64,000 bases of DNA from Clostridiaceae bacterium (GTDB taxonomy: Bacteria; Bacillota; Clostridia; Lachnospirales; Lachnospiraceae): assembly GCA_021200535.1 (NCBI GenBank), contig JAJQGL010000038.1:1-64000 (forward strand), read 5' to 3'. A model generated the notes under the pieces. It was not told the origin of the DNA. It was given only the letters and a program-made list of their open reading frames with translations, and did no database searches. The position numbers were made by a program, and so were the translations under genes. Of the stretch, positions 38,748 to 48,589 are shown piece by piece; position 1 is the stretch's first letter; every line of letters begins with the position of its first letter.

Positions 38748-39539
38748 CTATCCCAATGCCACATCCAGAATCATCATGACAAGAAACCCGACAATAAAAC
38801 CCAGTGTTCCAATATTTTCTTTTTCTCCCAGATGTGCTTCCGGAATCAGCTCTTCTACCACGACATAAATCATCGTTCCCGCCGCAAAAGCCAAGAGAAG
38901 CGGCATAATAAAAGCCACCGCCCCGGCAACTGCTGCTGCCAGCACGCCAAAAACCGGTTCCGCAACCGCAGAAAGGCTGCCAATCACAAATGCCTTTTTT
39001 TTGCTGAAACCTTCCTGCAGCAACGGCATAGAAACCGCCATGCCCTCCGGATAATTCTGAATGCCAATGCCAAATGCCAGCGCGATTGCTCCTGACAGAA
39101 TATTGGTTTCCGACATATCCTGCGCCGCAAACGCAAACGCCATGCCTACTGCCATCCCTTCCGGAATATTATGAATCGTAATCGCCAATACCAGCATTGC
39201 CGTTCTTTTCGAAACCGGAAGCTGCTGCTGCCTGCGTTCCATATTTTTTATTTTTCGCTTCATCAGCCGGTCAACAAACAGCAGCAGCGCCACGCCGAGC
39301 AAAAATCCCCCGGATATAATTAACCAGCTGATTTGATGGTTTTCCTCCGCCGTCTCAATTCCAGGCACCAGAAGCGACCAGATGGACGCCGCCACCATCA
39401 CGCCGCCGGCAAACCCGAGAAACAGGCATTGTGCATTCTGATTTACTTCCTTTTTTACAAAAAATACATTGAGTGCTCCAAGCGTCGTTATCGAGAAAGT
39501 AAATAATGTTCCTAAAAACGCATATATTATTCCATTCAC
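38748..39539 (-). CDS. ZIP family metal transporter
   Basis: GFAGGVMVAASIWSLLVPGIE; ITIHNIPEGMAVGMAFA; VVEELIPEAH. Confidence 0.9.
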   Translation of the reverse strand: MNGIIYAFLGTLFTFSITTLGALNVFFVKKEVNQNAQCLFLGFAGGVMVAASIWSLLVPGIETAEENHQISWLIISGGFLLGVALLLFVDRLMKRKIKNMERRQQQLPVSKRTAMLVLAITIHNIPEGMAVGMAFAFAAQDMSETNILSGAIALAFGIGIQNYPEGMAVSMPLLQEGFSKKKAFVIGSLSAVAEPVFGVLAAAVAGAVAFIMPLLLAFAAGTMIYVVVEELIPEAHLGEKENIGTLGFIVGFLVMMILDVALG

Positions 39540-39607
39540 AGTACCACCTCAGTTTAATATATGCACGTTATAGGAAAAGGGGAACGACACCGCATGAAAA
39601 ACAAATC

Positions 39608-41026
39608 CTAAAAGCGAAAATCCCGTTTCCCGTCCTTTAGTTCATCCAGATACTTAAGCGCCCGCTGCCGGATCTTTTCATTCGGAACGTTTAAAATCTC
39701 TTTTGCAATCAGCTTTTCACCAATTTCTTTCGTATCCGGTGATGCATAGTCCTCCAGATATTCCTTTAACGTCATCAGGGCATTTGGCTGGCAGCAGTTG
39801 ACAATTTGGCCGGATTTCAGCAGGGACATAAAACGGTCGCCTGTCCGTCCCTCCCGGTAACATGCTGTACAGAAGCTCGGAATATACCCCAGACGAATCA
39901 GCCAGTTTACCACCTCATCCAGCGTTCGCGTATCACTGACATCAAACTGTGCGGAACTGTCATCCCGAATCTCATTGGCATAGCCGCCGACACTGGTTCT
40001 GGAACCGCCGCTGATCTGCGAAATACCAAGCTGCAGTACCCGCTCTCTGGTTTTCTGGGATTCCCTGGTAGAAATAATCATTCCGGTATACGGTACGGCA
40101 ATCCGGATAACGGAAACTATTTTCTCGAAAATTTCATCCGGCACGGCATTGGAAAAATCTGCCGTATCAATATCATCTGCCGGACAGACCCTCGGCACGC
40201 TAATCGTATGCGGTCCAACCCCCTGTGCCGCCTCCAGATGCTCCGCATGCATCAAAATGCCAACCAGCTCATAGCGATAGCCCTCCAGCCCAAACAAAAC
40301 ACCGAGTCCTACATCATCAATTCCCCCCTGCATGGCGCGGTCCATTGCCTCTGTGTGATAATTATAATCATGCTTTGGCCCTGTCGGATGAAGCTGTTCA
40401 TAGGATTCTTTATTGTAGGTTTCCTGAAATAGAATATAAGTGCCAATCCCTGCCTCCTTCAGCTTTGTATAGTTTTCTACAGTTGTAGCGGCAATATTGA
40501 CATTAACCCGGCGGATTGCCCCGTTTTTGTGGCGGATACTGTAAATAGTGTCAATGCACTCCAGAATATATTCCAGCGGATTGTTCACCGGATCTTCACC
40601 TGCCTCAAGCGCCAGCCTTTTATGTCCCATGTCCTGAAGCGCGATCACCTCGCGGCGTACTTCCTCCTGTGTCAGTTTCTTCCGCGGGATATGCTTGTTT
40701 TTTGCATGATACGGACAATAGGTACAGCCATTGACACAATAATTTGACAGATACAGCGGTGCAAACATCACAATTCGCCTGCCATAAAATTTCTCCTTAA
40801 TTTCCACCGCAAGCTTTCGAATTTCTTCATTGATCTCCGGAATCTCACACTCCATTAAAACAGCTGCTTCCCTATGTGAAATTCCTTTCGCTTTCTTTGC
40901 CTTTTCCAGAATCTCTCTGAGTAAACTAAGATTCTCCCTGTTTTCTTTTGCATATTCTAATGAGTCTAATATCTCCTGATGATTGATAAATTCCTCTGCC
41001 TTCCATGATTTCGGATCATATTTCAT
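39608..41026 (-). CDS. hydG: [FeFe] hydrogenase H-cluster radical SAM maturase HydG
   Basis: LSNYCVNGCTYCPYHAKNKHIPRKKLTQEE (CX3CX2C); C-terminal CTACYREGRTGDRFMSLLKSGQIVNCCQPNAL. Confidence 0.94.
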   Translation of the reverse strand: MKYDPKSWKAEEFINHQEILDSLEYAKENRENLSLLREILEKAKKAKGISHREAAVLMECEIPEINEEIRKLAVEIKEKFYGRRIVMFAPLYLSNYCVNGCTYCPYHAKNKHIPRKKLTQEEVRREVIALQDMGHKRLALEAGEDPVNNPLEYILECIDTIYSIRHKNGAIRRVNVNIAATTVENYTKLKEAGIGTYILFQETYNKESYEQLHPTGPKHDYNYHTEAMDRAMQGGIDDVGLGVLFGLEGYRYELVGILMHAEHLEAAQGVGPHTISVPRVCPADDIDTADFSNAVPDEIFEKIVSVIRIAVPYTGMIISTRESQKTRERVLQLGISQISGGSRTSVGGYANEIRDDSSAQFDVSDTRTLDEVVNWLIRLGYIPSFCTACYREGRTGDRFMSLLKSGQIVNCCQPNALMTLKEYLEDYASPDTKEIGEKLIAKEILNVPNEKIRQRALKYLDELKDGKRDFRF

Positions 41027-41067
41027 GCTAATTCCTCCCTTTCTGCTTCCTGTTATCTATTCATTCC

Positions 41068-41319
41068 TTATCTGCCGTTTGCAGAATAAACTGCCTTTGC
41101 GCTTACGCCGGAAAGCATGCCTAATTTTCCAGACAACGCACTGATCACATTGTTCGGCGCATCCAGCACAATACTGATCACAGACACTTTCCGTTCCCGG
41201 TAAGGCATTCCCATTCGCCCGACAATATAATCCCTGTACTCATGAAGCAATTCATTGACATCCTTTGCAGACTCCAAATCTTCCACAATAATCCCCAATA
41301 TCGCAATTCTTTTTTCCAT
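41068..41319 (-). CDS. TM1266-like iron-only hydrogenase system regulator
   Basis: MEKRIAILGIIVEDLESAKDVNELLHEYRDYIVGRMGMPYRERKVSVISIVLDAPNNVISALSGKLG; upstream of hydG. Confidence 0.85.
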   Translation of the reverse strand: MEKRIAILGIIVEDLESAKDVNELLHEYRDYIVGRMGMPYRERKVSVISIVLDAPNNVISALSGKLGMLSGVSAKAVYSANGR

Positions 41320-41410
41320 GATTCACCTCTTTTTTCCGTTACTATTCACAGCCACCGGCATGCGAAAAAACAGTCCTCCACCGGCATGCGCAAAAACACA
41401 CATGCAATAT

Positions 41411-41494
41411 TGCATGCAAAACTGCATACAAAGCCGCATACAAAACCGCATACAAAACTGCATGCAAAACTGCATACAAAACTGCATACAAAAA
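41411..41494. repeat. 12-bp tandem repeat, 7 units
   Basis: (Y)gcatRcaaaRc: tgcatgcaaaac tgcatacaaagc cgcatacaaaac cgcatacaaaac tgcatgcaaaac tgcatacaaaac tgcatacaaaaa. Confidence 0.95.
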
Positions 41495-41524
41495 GCGCCT
41501 TATGCCCTGAAACATAAGACGCCC
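41490..41524 (-). terminator. Intrinsic terminator downstream of the GH94 gene
   Basis: Minus strand GCGTCTTATG-8 nt-CATAAGGCGC TTTTT. Confidence 0.6.
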
Positions 41525-41660
41525 ACAGAGAAGAAAAACACAGACTGCTGCCTATTGCTTTTCCTGTTATTTAAGCATGCCTTGACATCAGGACGAACCT
41601 TCTGCTTCAGAACAAAATCATTCAAAACTGCTGCCCGGCGCAGCACAAACCTTTTCCTGC

Positions 41661-44063
41661 CTACAGTACCATTCTGACTTCTGTCACAGCGGTAAGCTTG
41701 CTTTCCGGAATATAATTATCCTCCTGCTTCTCTCCGTTGATATAAAATTCACTGCAGCCACTTTCTTTTCCATCCGGATTTTCTATTTTTATTACAACCT
41801 TTTTTCCACGGAAATTCTTTTCTATGGTCATTTCTTTCCAGTCTGACGGAATAGAAGGAGCCACGCGCAGACCATCCAGATCCGGGCGCATACCGCAAAT
41901 TCCCTCTACGCAGCCTACCATACAGGTAGATGCCGTACCTGTCAGCCAGTGTACATGGGAGCGTCCAAAGAACGGACTTTCATCTCCCTCCGTATACTGT
42001 CCGTGTACATATGGCTCAAGCTTGCGAATCTCAGCTTTGTCATTCTGTGAAGACGGTGAGCTTTCCTCAAAATACATAAACGCCTTATTGCCATGCCCCA
42101 ACAGGGATTCCGCCAAAATCAGCCAGCCCTGTGTCTGTGAGAAAATACCCCCGTTTTCTTTTGTTGACGGTGGGAACAGACCTGCCAGCGCGCCATCAAA
42201 ATAATGGTCAACATAGGACGGCGCCATCACCTTTGCACCATACGCTGTATTTAACTCCCGCTCAACAGACCCCATTGCCAGCTCTGCCTGTTCCGGAGTT
42301 GCCAGTCCGGAGATAACAGACCATGTCTGCGGGTTCAGCCACATGCTTGCCTCCGGATCTTTTTTGGAACCAATCAGCTCGCCAGTCTCTTTAAATCCAC
42401 GGTTAAAACGGTCATCCTCCCACCAGAGATCGTTGATCCGGTCACCAATCTCTTTCTGTGTCCGGTCAAGATAAGCAATATACTCTGTATCCTCTTTTTT
42501 CTCTGCAAATTGTCTCATAATGGTACATGCATAATACAGCTGCATTGCCACAAAAGAGGACTCGCCCTGCGCACCCAGGCGCAGACAGTCGTTCCAGTCT
42601 GCATGGAGACCTGCCGGAAGTCCATGCGGCCCCAGATGGTTCATGGAAAAGGCAATCGCTCTCTTTAAGTGCTCATAAACACTTGCCTTCTCCATAACAT
42701 TTGACCATGTAATCTCTTCGTCCATAAACGCAAGATTTCCGGTCTCCGCAATATATTTATATACTGTCGGGAACAGCCACAATGCATCATCTGCACGATA
42801 TGCAGGATGCCCTGTCTCGCGGACATAATCCGGATCATCCGGCGTACCCTCATGGCCTGCGCGCTCGTCATGGTCAAAGCGAACCAGCGGCAGCCCGCCT
42901 CCATTGTCAACCTGTGCAGACAGCATAAAACGAATCTTCTCAAGCGCTGCTTCCGGATCCGTATGAATGACGCCCTGCGTATCCTGTACCGTATCACGGT
43001 AACCGTAGCCGTTTCTCTCCCCGCAGTAAATAAAGGATGCCGCGCGGGACCAGGTAAAGGTCAGGAAGCACTGGTATGCGTTCCAGGTGTTTACCATACT
43101 GTTAAATGCAGCACTCGGCGTATTTATCTTAAAGTTATTCAGCTTTGCATGCCAGTATTCCTTAAGCTCATCAATCTCTCTGTCGCATACGGAAACATCT
43201 TCATACGCAGCGATAATCTGATCCGCATCAGACTCCTTATAGCGCCCGAGCAGAAACGCCATTGTCTTTGTCTCCCCCGGCGCCAGCTCCATTGCGGTAT
43301 GTAATGCGCCGCAGCTGTTTTCGTTGTAATTGCAGACGCCGTCACACTCGCCGCGCTCGACAGCAACCGGATTGCCATAATCGTGGTACATGCCGATAAA
43401 TGCTTCCTTATCACCGTTATAAGAGGTGACCGGCTGTCCTGCAAGACCAAAGAAGCGCTCCTTGCCATTGCTTCCATCCGGCCCTTTATACCAGTTCAAA
43501 TTGATCTGCTGGTAAATCTTATTTTTCCGAAAGCTTGTATTTGTCGTACAGAGTGAATACTGCAGATTAACCTGATCCTGATTATAGTTATCATCATTGG
43601 AAAGCTCCGCATAACCAAATGCAGAAATTTTCCTCGGACGGTCAGACGCATTTGTAACCTTTAAACACCAGACCTCATATACTTTATTTAACGGTACATA
43701 ATACATTGCCTCTGATTTGATTCCTGCATATTCTGCAAACATTTTTGTATACGCTGTTCCGTGGCGGACCTCGCTTTTATACTTGTCCAGCGCTTTGCCA
43801 ACCGGCTGCCAGGAAGCAGACCAGAAATCACCGTCCTCATCATCACGCAGATAAAGATAACGCCCCGGCGTATCGTCACTGTTAAAATGATAACGAAGAA
43901 TACGTCCGTTTGCACCGCTCTTTACAAAGCTGTAACCCCCAGCGTTGTTGGAAATAATCGCACCATATTCCGGTGAGCCAAGATAATTGCACCACGGCGC
44001 CGGTGTATTCGGCTTTGTGATTACATACTCTCTGTTTTCCTCATCAAAGTAACCAAAATTCAT
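41661..44063 (-). CDS. GH94 family glycosyltransferase/phosphorylase (cellobiose phosphorylase-like)
   Basis: MNFGYFDEENREYVITKPNTPAPWCNYLGSPEYGAIISNNAGGYSF; GERNGYGYRDTVQDTQGVIHTDPE; ADWNDCL. Confidence 0.92.
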   Translation of the reverse strand: MNFGYFDEENREYVITKPNTPAPWCNYLGSPEYGAIISNNAGGYSFVKSGANGRILRYHFNSDDTPGRYLYLRDDEDGDFWSASWQPVGKALDKYKSEVRHGTAYTKMFAEYAGIKSEAMYYVPLNKVYEVWCLKVTNASDRPRKISAFGYAELSNDDNYNQDQVNLQYSLCTTNTSFRKNKIYQQINLNWYKGPDGSNGKERFFGLAGQPVTSYNGDKEAFIGMYHDYGNPVAVERGECDGVCNYNENSCGALHTAMELAPGETKTMAFLLGRYKESDADQIIAAYEDVSVCDREIDELKEYWHAKLNNFKINTPSAAFNSMVNTWNAYQCFLTFTWSRAASFIYCGERNGYGYRDTVQDTQGVIHTDPEAALEKIRFMLSAQVDNGGGLPLVRFDHDERAGHEGTPDDPDYVRETGHPAYRADDALWLFPTVYKYIAETGNLAFMDEEITWSNVMEKASVYEHLKRAIAFSMNHLGPHGLPAGLHADWNDCLRLGAQGESSFVAMQLYYACTIMRQFAEKKEDTEYIAYLDRTQKEIGDRINDLWWEDDRFNRGFKETGELIGSKKDPEASMWLNPQTWSVISGLATPEQAELAMGSVERELNTAYGAKVMAPSYVDHYFDGALAGLFPPSTKENGGIFSQTQGWLILAESLLGHGNKAFMYFEESSPSSQNDKAEIRKLEPYVHGQYTEGDESPFFGRSHVHWLTGTASTCMVGCVEGICGMRPDLDGLRVAPSIPSDWKEMTIEKNFRGKKVVIKIENPDGKESGCSEFYINGEKQEDNYIPESKLTAVTEVRMVL

Positions 44064-44230
44064 GTATATATCCTCCTCTTAATTGATGTTCCTTTTATCA
44101 TTATGATTATACGATACACGGCAAAACGGCGCAAGAACAATCATATCATTTTCTAACATTATTTTGATGCCTGCACGCTGCCGCAGCATCGATCCGGTAT
44201 AGCCTCCAAAAACAGTTTCTGCCGCAAACG

Positions 44231-45181
44231 CTACAAAACCTTCTTTTTCTTTAAAAACAAAAGAATCAGCGCGCAGATGACAAGCGTCATGATGCAGATA
44301 ATGCCAAATCCATGCGCTGTATTGGCAAGCGGCACCCACTTTTCATTCACATTCATTCCATATAAGCCGGAAATCAGCGTCGGAATACCCATGACAAGCG
44401 TGATGGACGTCAGAGATTTCATAACTGTGTTCAGACGGTTATCAATCACCGACGACATCAGTTCTCTCGTTCCTTTGATAATGTCACGGTAGATCGACGT
44501 CATTTCAATCGCCTGCCTGTTCTCGACAATGACATCTCCCAGCAATTCCTTATCATCCGGATACTGCTCCAGTCTTTTATAGCGCGTCAGGCGTTCAATC
44601 ACCACGCTGTTTGCACGAAGGGAAGTGGCAAAATATACCAGCGTTGATTCCAGCGCATGCAGGTCAATCAGATCCACATCCTCTGTATTTTTGCCAATCC
44701 GCTCCTCAATTTCGGTACGCTTTTTGTCGATAATCCGCAGATGCGACTGATACAGGGTTGCCACACGGAACAGAATCTGATAGACAAAGCGCAGTTTTTT
44801 CTTTGTGCTGAACTCTTTCACCCTGCCATTCAGAAACGACTGAAGAACCGGCGTTTCCTCCGTACATACGGTAATAATCATATCCTGTGTCAGAATAATG
44901 CCCAGCGGAATGGTATTGTATGCCTCTTTGTCATGCCGGATTTCCATCATGGGAATATCAACAAGAATCAGCGTATAGCCGTCTTCCAATTCCACACGCG
45001 AGCTTTCCTCTTCATCCAGGGCTGCCAGAAGATCCTGAATATCAATCTCTAATTTTCTTGCAATTTCCTCCCCCTCTGTAACCGTCGGATTGACCATATT
45101 AATCCATACACCTGCATCCATCTCGCTTTCCTCATGGATGATTCTGTCGTCCGTGCGATAAATTGAAATCACTATACTCAC
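44231..45181 (-). CDS. corA: CorA family divalent cation transporter
   Basis: C-terminal GLYGMNV motif between two TM helices. Confidence 0.93.
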   Translation of the reverse strand: MSIVISIYRTDDRIIHEESEMDAGVWINMVNPTVTEGEEIARKLEIDIQDLLAALDEEESSRVELEDGYTLILVDIPMMEIRHDKEAYNTIPLGIILTQDMIITVCTEETPVLQSFLNGRVKEFSTKKKLRFVYQILFRVATLYQSHLRIIDKKRTEIEERIGKNTEDVDLIDLHALESTLVYFATSLRANSVVIERLTRYKRLEQYPDDKELLGDVIVENRQAIEMTSIYRDIIKGTRELMSSVIDNRLNTVMKSLTSITLVMGIPTLISGLYGMNVNEKWVPLANTAHGFGIICIMTLVICALILLFLKKKKVL

Positions 45182-45210
45182 CTGCTTTCCAGTCTGTCTT
45201 TTTGCGTATT

Positions 45211-46077
45211 TTATAACATGGTAATCTGATTCTCCTGCAAAATGGTTTTTATTTTCTCATTCATCCGGTACATCACATCCCAATAGTTATCTGTCTGTGT
45301 CCAGCCCTTTAGCTGCATCTGCACACGCGCTGGCGCAAGCCGGCTAATCACGATTTCCATGGAATCCTCCTGACAAAACAGTGGTTCTTCGTGCATCAGC
45401 CCAAGCAAAACCTCCCTGACGTTTTCGATGTCTGCATCATAACCTACGGAAAAATCAATCATCACACGCCGTTTTTTCGCATTTGTCGTATTCGTAATAT
45501 TTTGTCCGGTTACCGTTCCATTTGGAATCACAATAATTTTGTTGTCTGATGTCGATAGCTTTGTGTAGAAAATATCAATGCTCTGCACGGTTCCCTCCAC
45601 CCCGGCGGTGACAATATAGTCCCCTACCTTAAACGGCTTTAACATCAGTATCAGCACACCTCCTGCCAGATTGGACAGGCTTCCCTGCAGGGCAAGACCG
45701 ACCGCAAGACCGGCAGAACCCACAACCGCTACAATCGTGGCCCCGATGCCAAGAATCCATGCGACAATAAAAATCAGGATCAGATGGTAGCCGATCTTTG
45801 CAAAAGACATCACAAAATTCTGGACACCCGCCTCCACTTCACGCTTTGCCATCCATTTTGCAGTCAGCTTCAGACAGAATTTTACAATTTTTTTCCCAAT
45901 CAAATAGACAAGCACTGCAAATAAAATGGTTTTCAAAAAATCAAGAATCGTCTCTCTCTGCGCTAAAAGATATTCAATTATAAAGCTGGTTTTTTCTTCA
46001 CCGGTTGCCGCAGAGCTTAGTGCCTCCGACAAATCATCCAGCGTTTCGCCTGCTGCCGTTGCTATTGCATATATCAT
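45211..46077 (-). CDS. MscS family small-conductance mechanosensitive channel
   Basis: VGSAGLAVGLALQGSLSNLAGGVLILMLKPFKVGDYI; the supplied ORF extends through the upstream element, so the start was placed at MIYAIATAAG. Confidence 0.92.
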   Translation of the reverse strand: MIYAIATAAGETLDDLSEALSSAATGEEKTSFIIEYLLAQRETILDFLKTILFAVLVYLIGKKIVKFCLKLTAKWMAKREVEAGVQNFVMSFAKIGYHLILIFIVAWILGIGATIVAVVGSAGLAVGLALQGSLSNLAGGVLILMLKPFKVGDYIVTAGVEGTVQSIDIFYTKLSTSDNKIIVIPNGTVTGQNITNTTNAKKRRVMIDFSVGYDADIENVREVLLGLMHEEPLFCQEDSMEIVISRLAPARVQMQLKGWTQTDNYWDVMYRMNEKIKTILQENQITML

Positions 46078-46081
46078 TATA

Positions 46082-46161
46082 CTCTCCATTCCGGAGCGTT
46101 TTACGCGACGGGATGCCATCAAAGCTATTTGTGACGCTCCTGCACAAATAGCCAAATCCTC
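46082..46161 (-). repeat. Dispersed structured element, copy 1
   Basis: Minus strand GAGGATTTGGCTATTTGTGCAGGAGCGTCACAAATAGCTTTGATGGCATCCCGTCGCGTAAAACGCTCCGGAATGGAG; near-identical to 62949-63027. Confidence 0.9.
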
Positions 46162-46172
46162 TTACAGAGGAT

Positions 46173-46207
46173 TGTGAAAAATCAGCACATCAGTGTGATT
46201 TTTCACA
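46173..46207. other. Perfect 12-bp inverted repeat after the glgB-like gene
   Basis: TGTGAAAAATCA - 11 nt - TGATTTTTCACA. Confidence 0.75.
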
Positions 46208-46253
46208 CTACTTCTCCTTATTTATTCCGCAAACCGGTGCTATCCGTTTTGCT

Positions 46254-48562
46254 TTACTGCACATCTCCGTTTTTTTCTGCTGCACAGGAAAAAATACTGA
46301 TTCCCAAAGGCGCCACATCAATCGTAATTGCGTTTTCCCTTCCATCCCAAAGCACTTCCCTTGATACAATATTTTTCCTGTTCTCACACCCACTGCCGCC
46401 AAATTCCTCTTTGTCACTGTTAAAAATTTCATGGTACGTCCCTGCAAAAGGCACTCCCACTTTAAAATTCTCATACGTAACCGGCGTGAAATTACACACA
46501 ACCAGAAGCGTTTCTTTCTCTTTTTTATCCCGGCGCAAAAACACAATAATACTGTGTTCCGCATCCAGGCAGCTGATCCACTCAAAGCCATTCCTGCTAT
46601 AATCGCACTCATAGAGAGCAGGATGATTCCGGTAAAAGAAATTCAGCTTTTTCACATATTGGCACAACCGGCTGTGCGCCTCCTTTTCGCATTCCTCCCA
46701 GGCAACGGTCTGCCCGAAACGCCAGCCCTCAGTCTGCCCAAACTCCTGCCCCATAAAATGGAGCTTCTTTCCGGGATGGGTCATCAGATACCCAAAAGCA
46801 ACCCGGACGTTTGCATATTTTTCCTCTTCTTCCCCCGGCATCATTGCCAACAGCGTCTGCTTACAGCCGGCAAGCTCATCATGCGGGAAAACCATAATCC
46901 GGTTTTCGCTGTAGGTGTAGAGCATATTCGAAATCAATGCCTCGTGGCAGCCTTTTCTGAACAATGGATTCAGGCGGATATATCTGCTAAATTCATGATA
47001 CCAGCTTTTATTCCAGACCATATCGAACCCAAGCCCTCCGTCATCCGGCAGACTGGTCACCCCAGCCCACGCAGAAGGCGGCTCTGCCAGCAGCAGCGCT
47101 CCATCCTTTTTTTCGTGAAACACCCGGCCAAGCTTTTGAAAAAAGCGAACCGCATCCAGGTTTTCATTGCCGCCGTATTCGTTCGGAACCCACTCTCTCC
47201 CGGCGTCCGGCCATAATCAAGGTACAGCGCTGCGTTAAGCTCCGGCACACGCAGCCCGTCCAGATGGTATACGTCCCGCCAGAACACGGCATTGGAGATC
47301 AAAAAATCGCATACCCGGGCATTGCTGTAATTAAAAAGCAGCGCATCACTGTACGGATGCTCACTCCCGCTTTCACATTCATACAGGGCAGAGCCATCAA
47401 ATTTGGCCAGCCCGTTTTCCTGTTTTGGAAACTGCGTTGCCATCCAGTCGACAATGACCCCAATCCCCTGCCGGTGCATATAATCTACAAAATACATGAA
47501 ATCCTGCGGCGAGCCGTGCCTTGCCGTCGCCGCATAAAATCCGGTGGTCAGATACCCCAGCGACTCATCCAGCGGATGTTCCATAACCGGAAAAAGCTCA
47601 ATGTGGGTATAGCCCATCTTTTTGATATAACGTGCCAGCTCCGGTGCAATCTCCCGATAATTTGAGAAGCCGGCAGCGCCTTCCTGTTTCTCTTTTTTAC
47701 TGACCGTGTGGCAGACTTTCCATCCACTCAGGGACATTTCATAAATCAGGAACGGCTTTTCGGCATACGTTTCCTGCCTGCGCCGGGCAAGCCAATCTTC
47801 ATCTCCCCACTCGTAACGTGCCATATTTGTCACAATACTGGCGTTTGCCGGGCGCAGTTCACTGCGGAAGGCAAACGGGTCCGACTTTAGCACCATAGTC
47901 CGGGCATTCCACTTGATCTCGTATTTGTAAATTTCACCACAGCCGATATCCGGAATAAAAAGAGTAAAAATACCCGTATCTCCCATCCGCATCATCGGAT
48001 GCCTCCTGCCATCCCACTGGTTAAAATTCCCTACGACACTGACACGCAATGCATGAGGCGCCCAGACAGCAAAATGAACTCCTGACACGCTCCCCTTCTT
48101 TTCTTTCTCTCTTTCTGTAATATCCCAGCTTGCCTGGGTATTTTCTCCCCAGCCGGATACCCGGACCGGATGCGCGCCCAGATAGCGGTACAGGGCATGA
48201 TGTGTTCCATTTGCCAACGGTTCCCACTCCTCCTGCGGGATACAGCATCCGTACAGGTACGGATCCTTTTCCTTTTTTTCCACACCGTCTTCATATCTGG
48301 CAATCAGTTCATAGGCGCTCTCCCTGCGTCCCGGCATGATAACCGCAAAAAAACCTGCTTCGTCCGCCTCTTCCAGCGCATAGATCTTTCCATCGCGCAG
48401 GCTCTTCGCAAACACGGATTTTGCTCCCGGCAAAAAGGTCTGCACCAACATGCCGCCCCTGACTTTATGCGGTCCCAGAACGCGCTCTGGATGGTCATGC
48501 TCCGAATAAACGATTGCCTCAATCTCTGCCCAGTCCATCAAATCATATAATTTTTTATCCAT
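46254..48562 (-). pseudogene. GlgB-like 1,4-alpha-glucan branching enzyme homologue, frameshifted and with altered catalytic motifs
   Basis: Two overlapping ORFs (47057-48562 and 46254-47123) join at [45 protein letters not shown]; frame changes at the CT/AG run at 47193-47200. Confidence 0.85.
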
Positions 48563-48589
48563 AACAGCGTTCCTCCCTCCTGCGCCCTG

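Noticed and set aside
41411-41494. Possible CRISPR array
   Set aside because: Units are contiguous 12-mers with no unique spacers and no cas genes nearby; it is a simple tandem repeat.
46078-46155. N-terminal extension of MscS (MAICAGASQIALMASRRVKRSGMES...)
   Set aside because: It is the translated dispersed element; the same frame in copy 2 does not join the downstream gene, so the start at 46077 is preferred.
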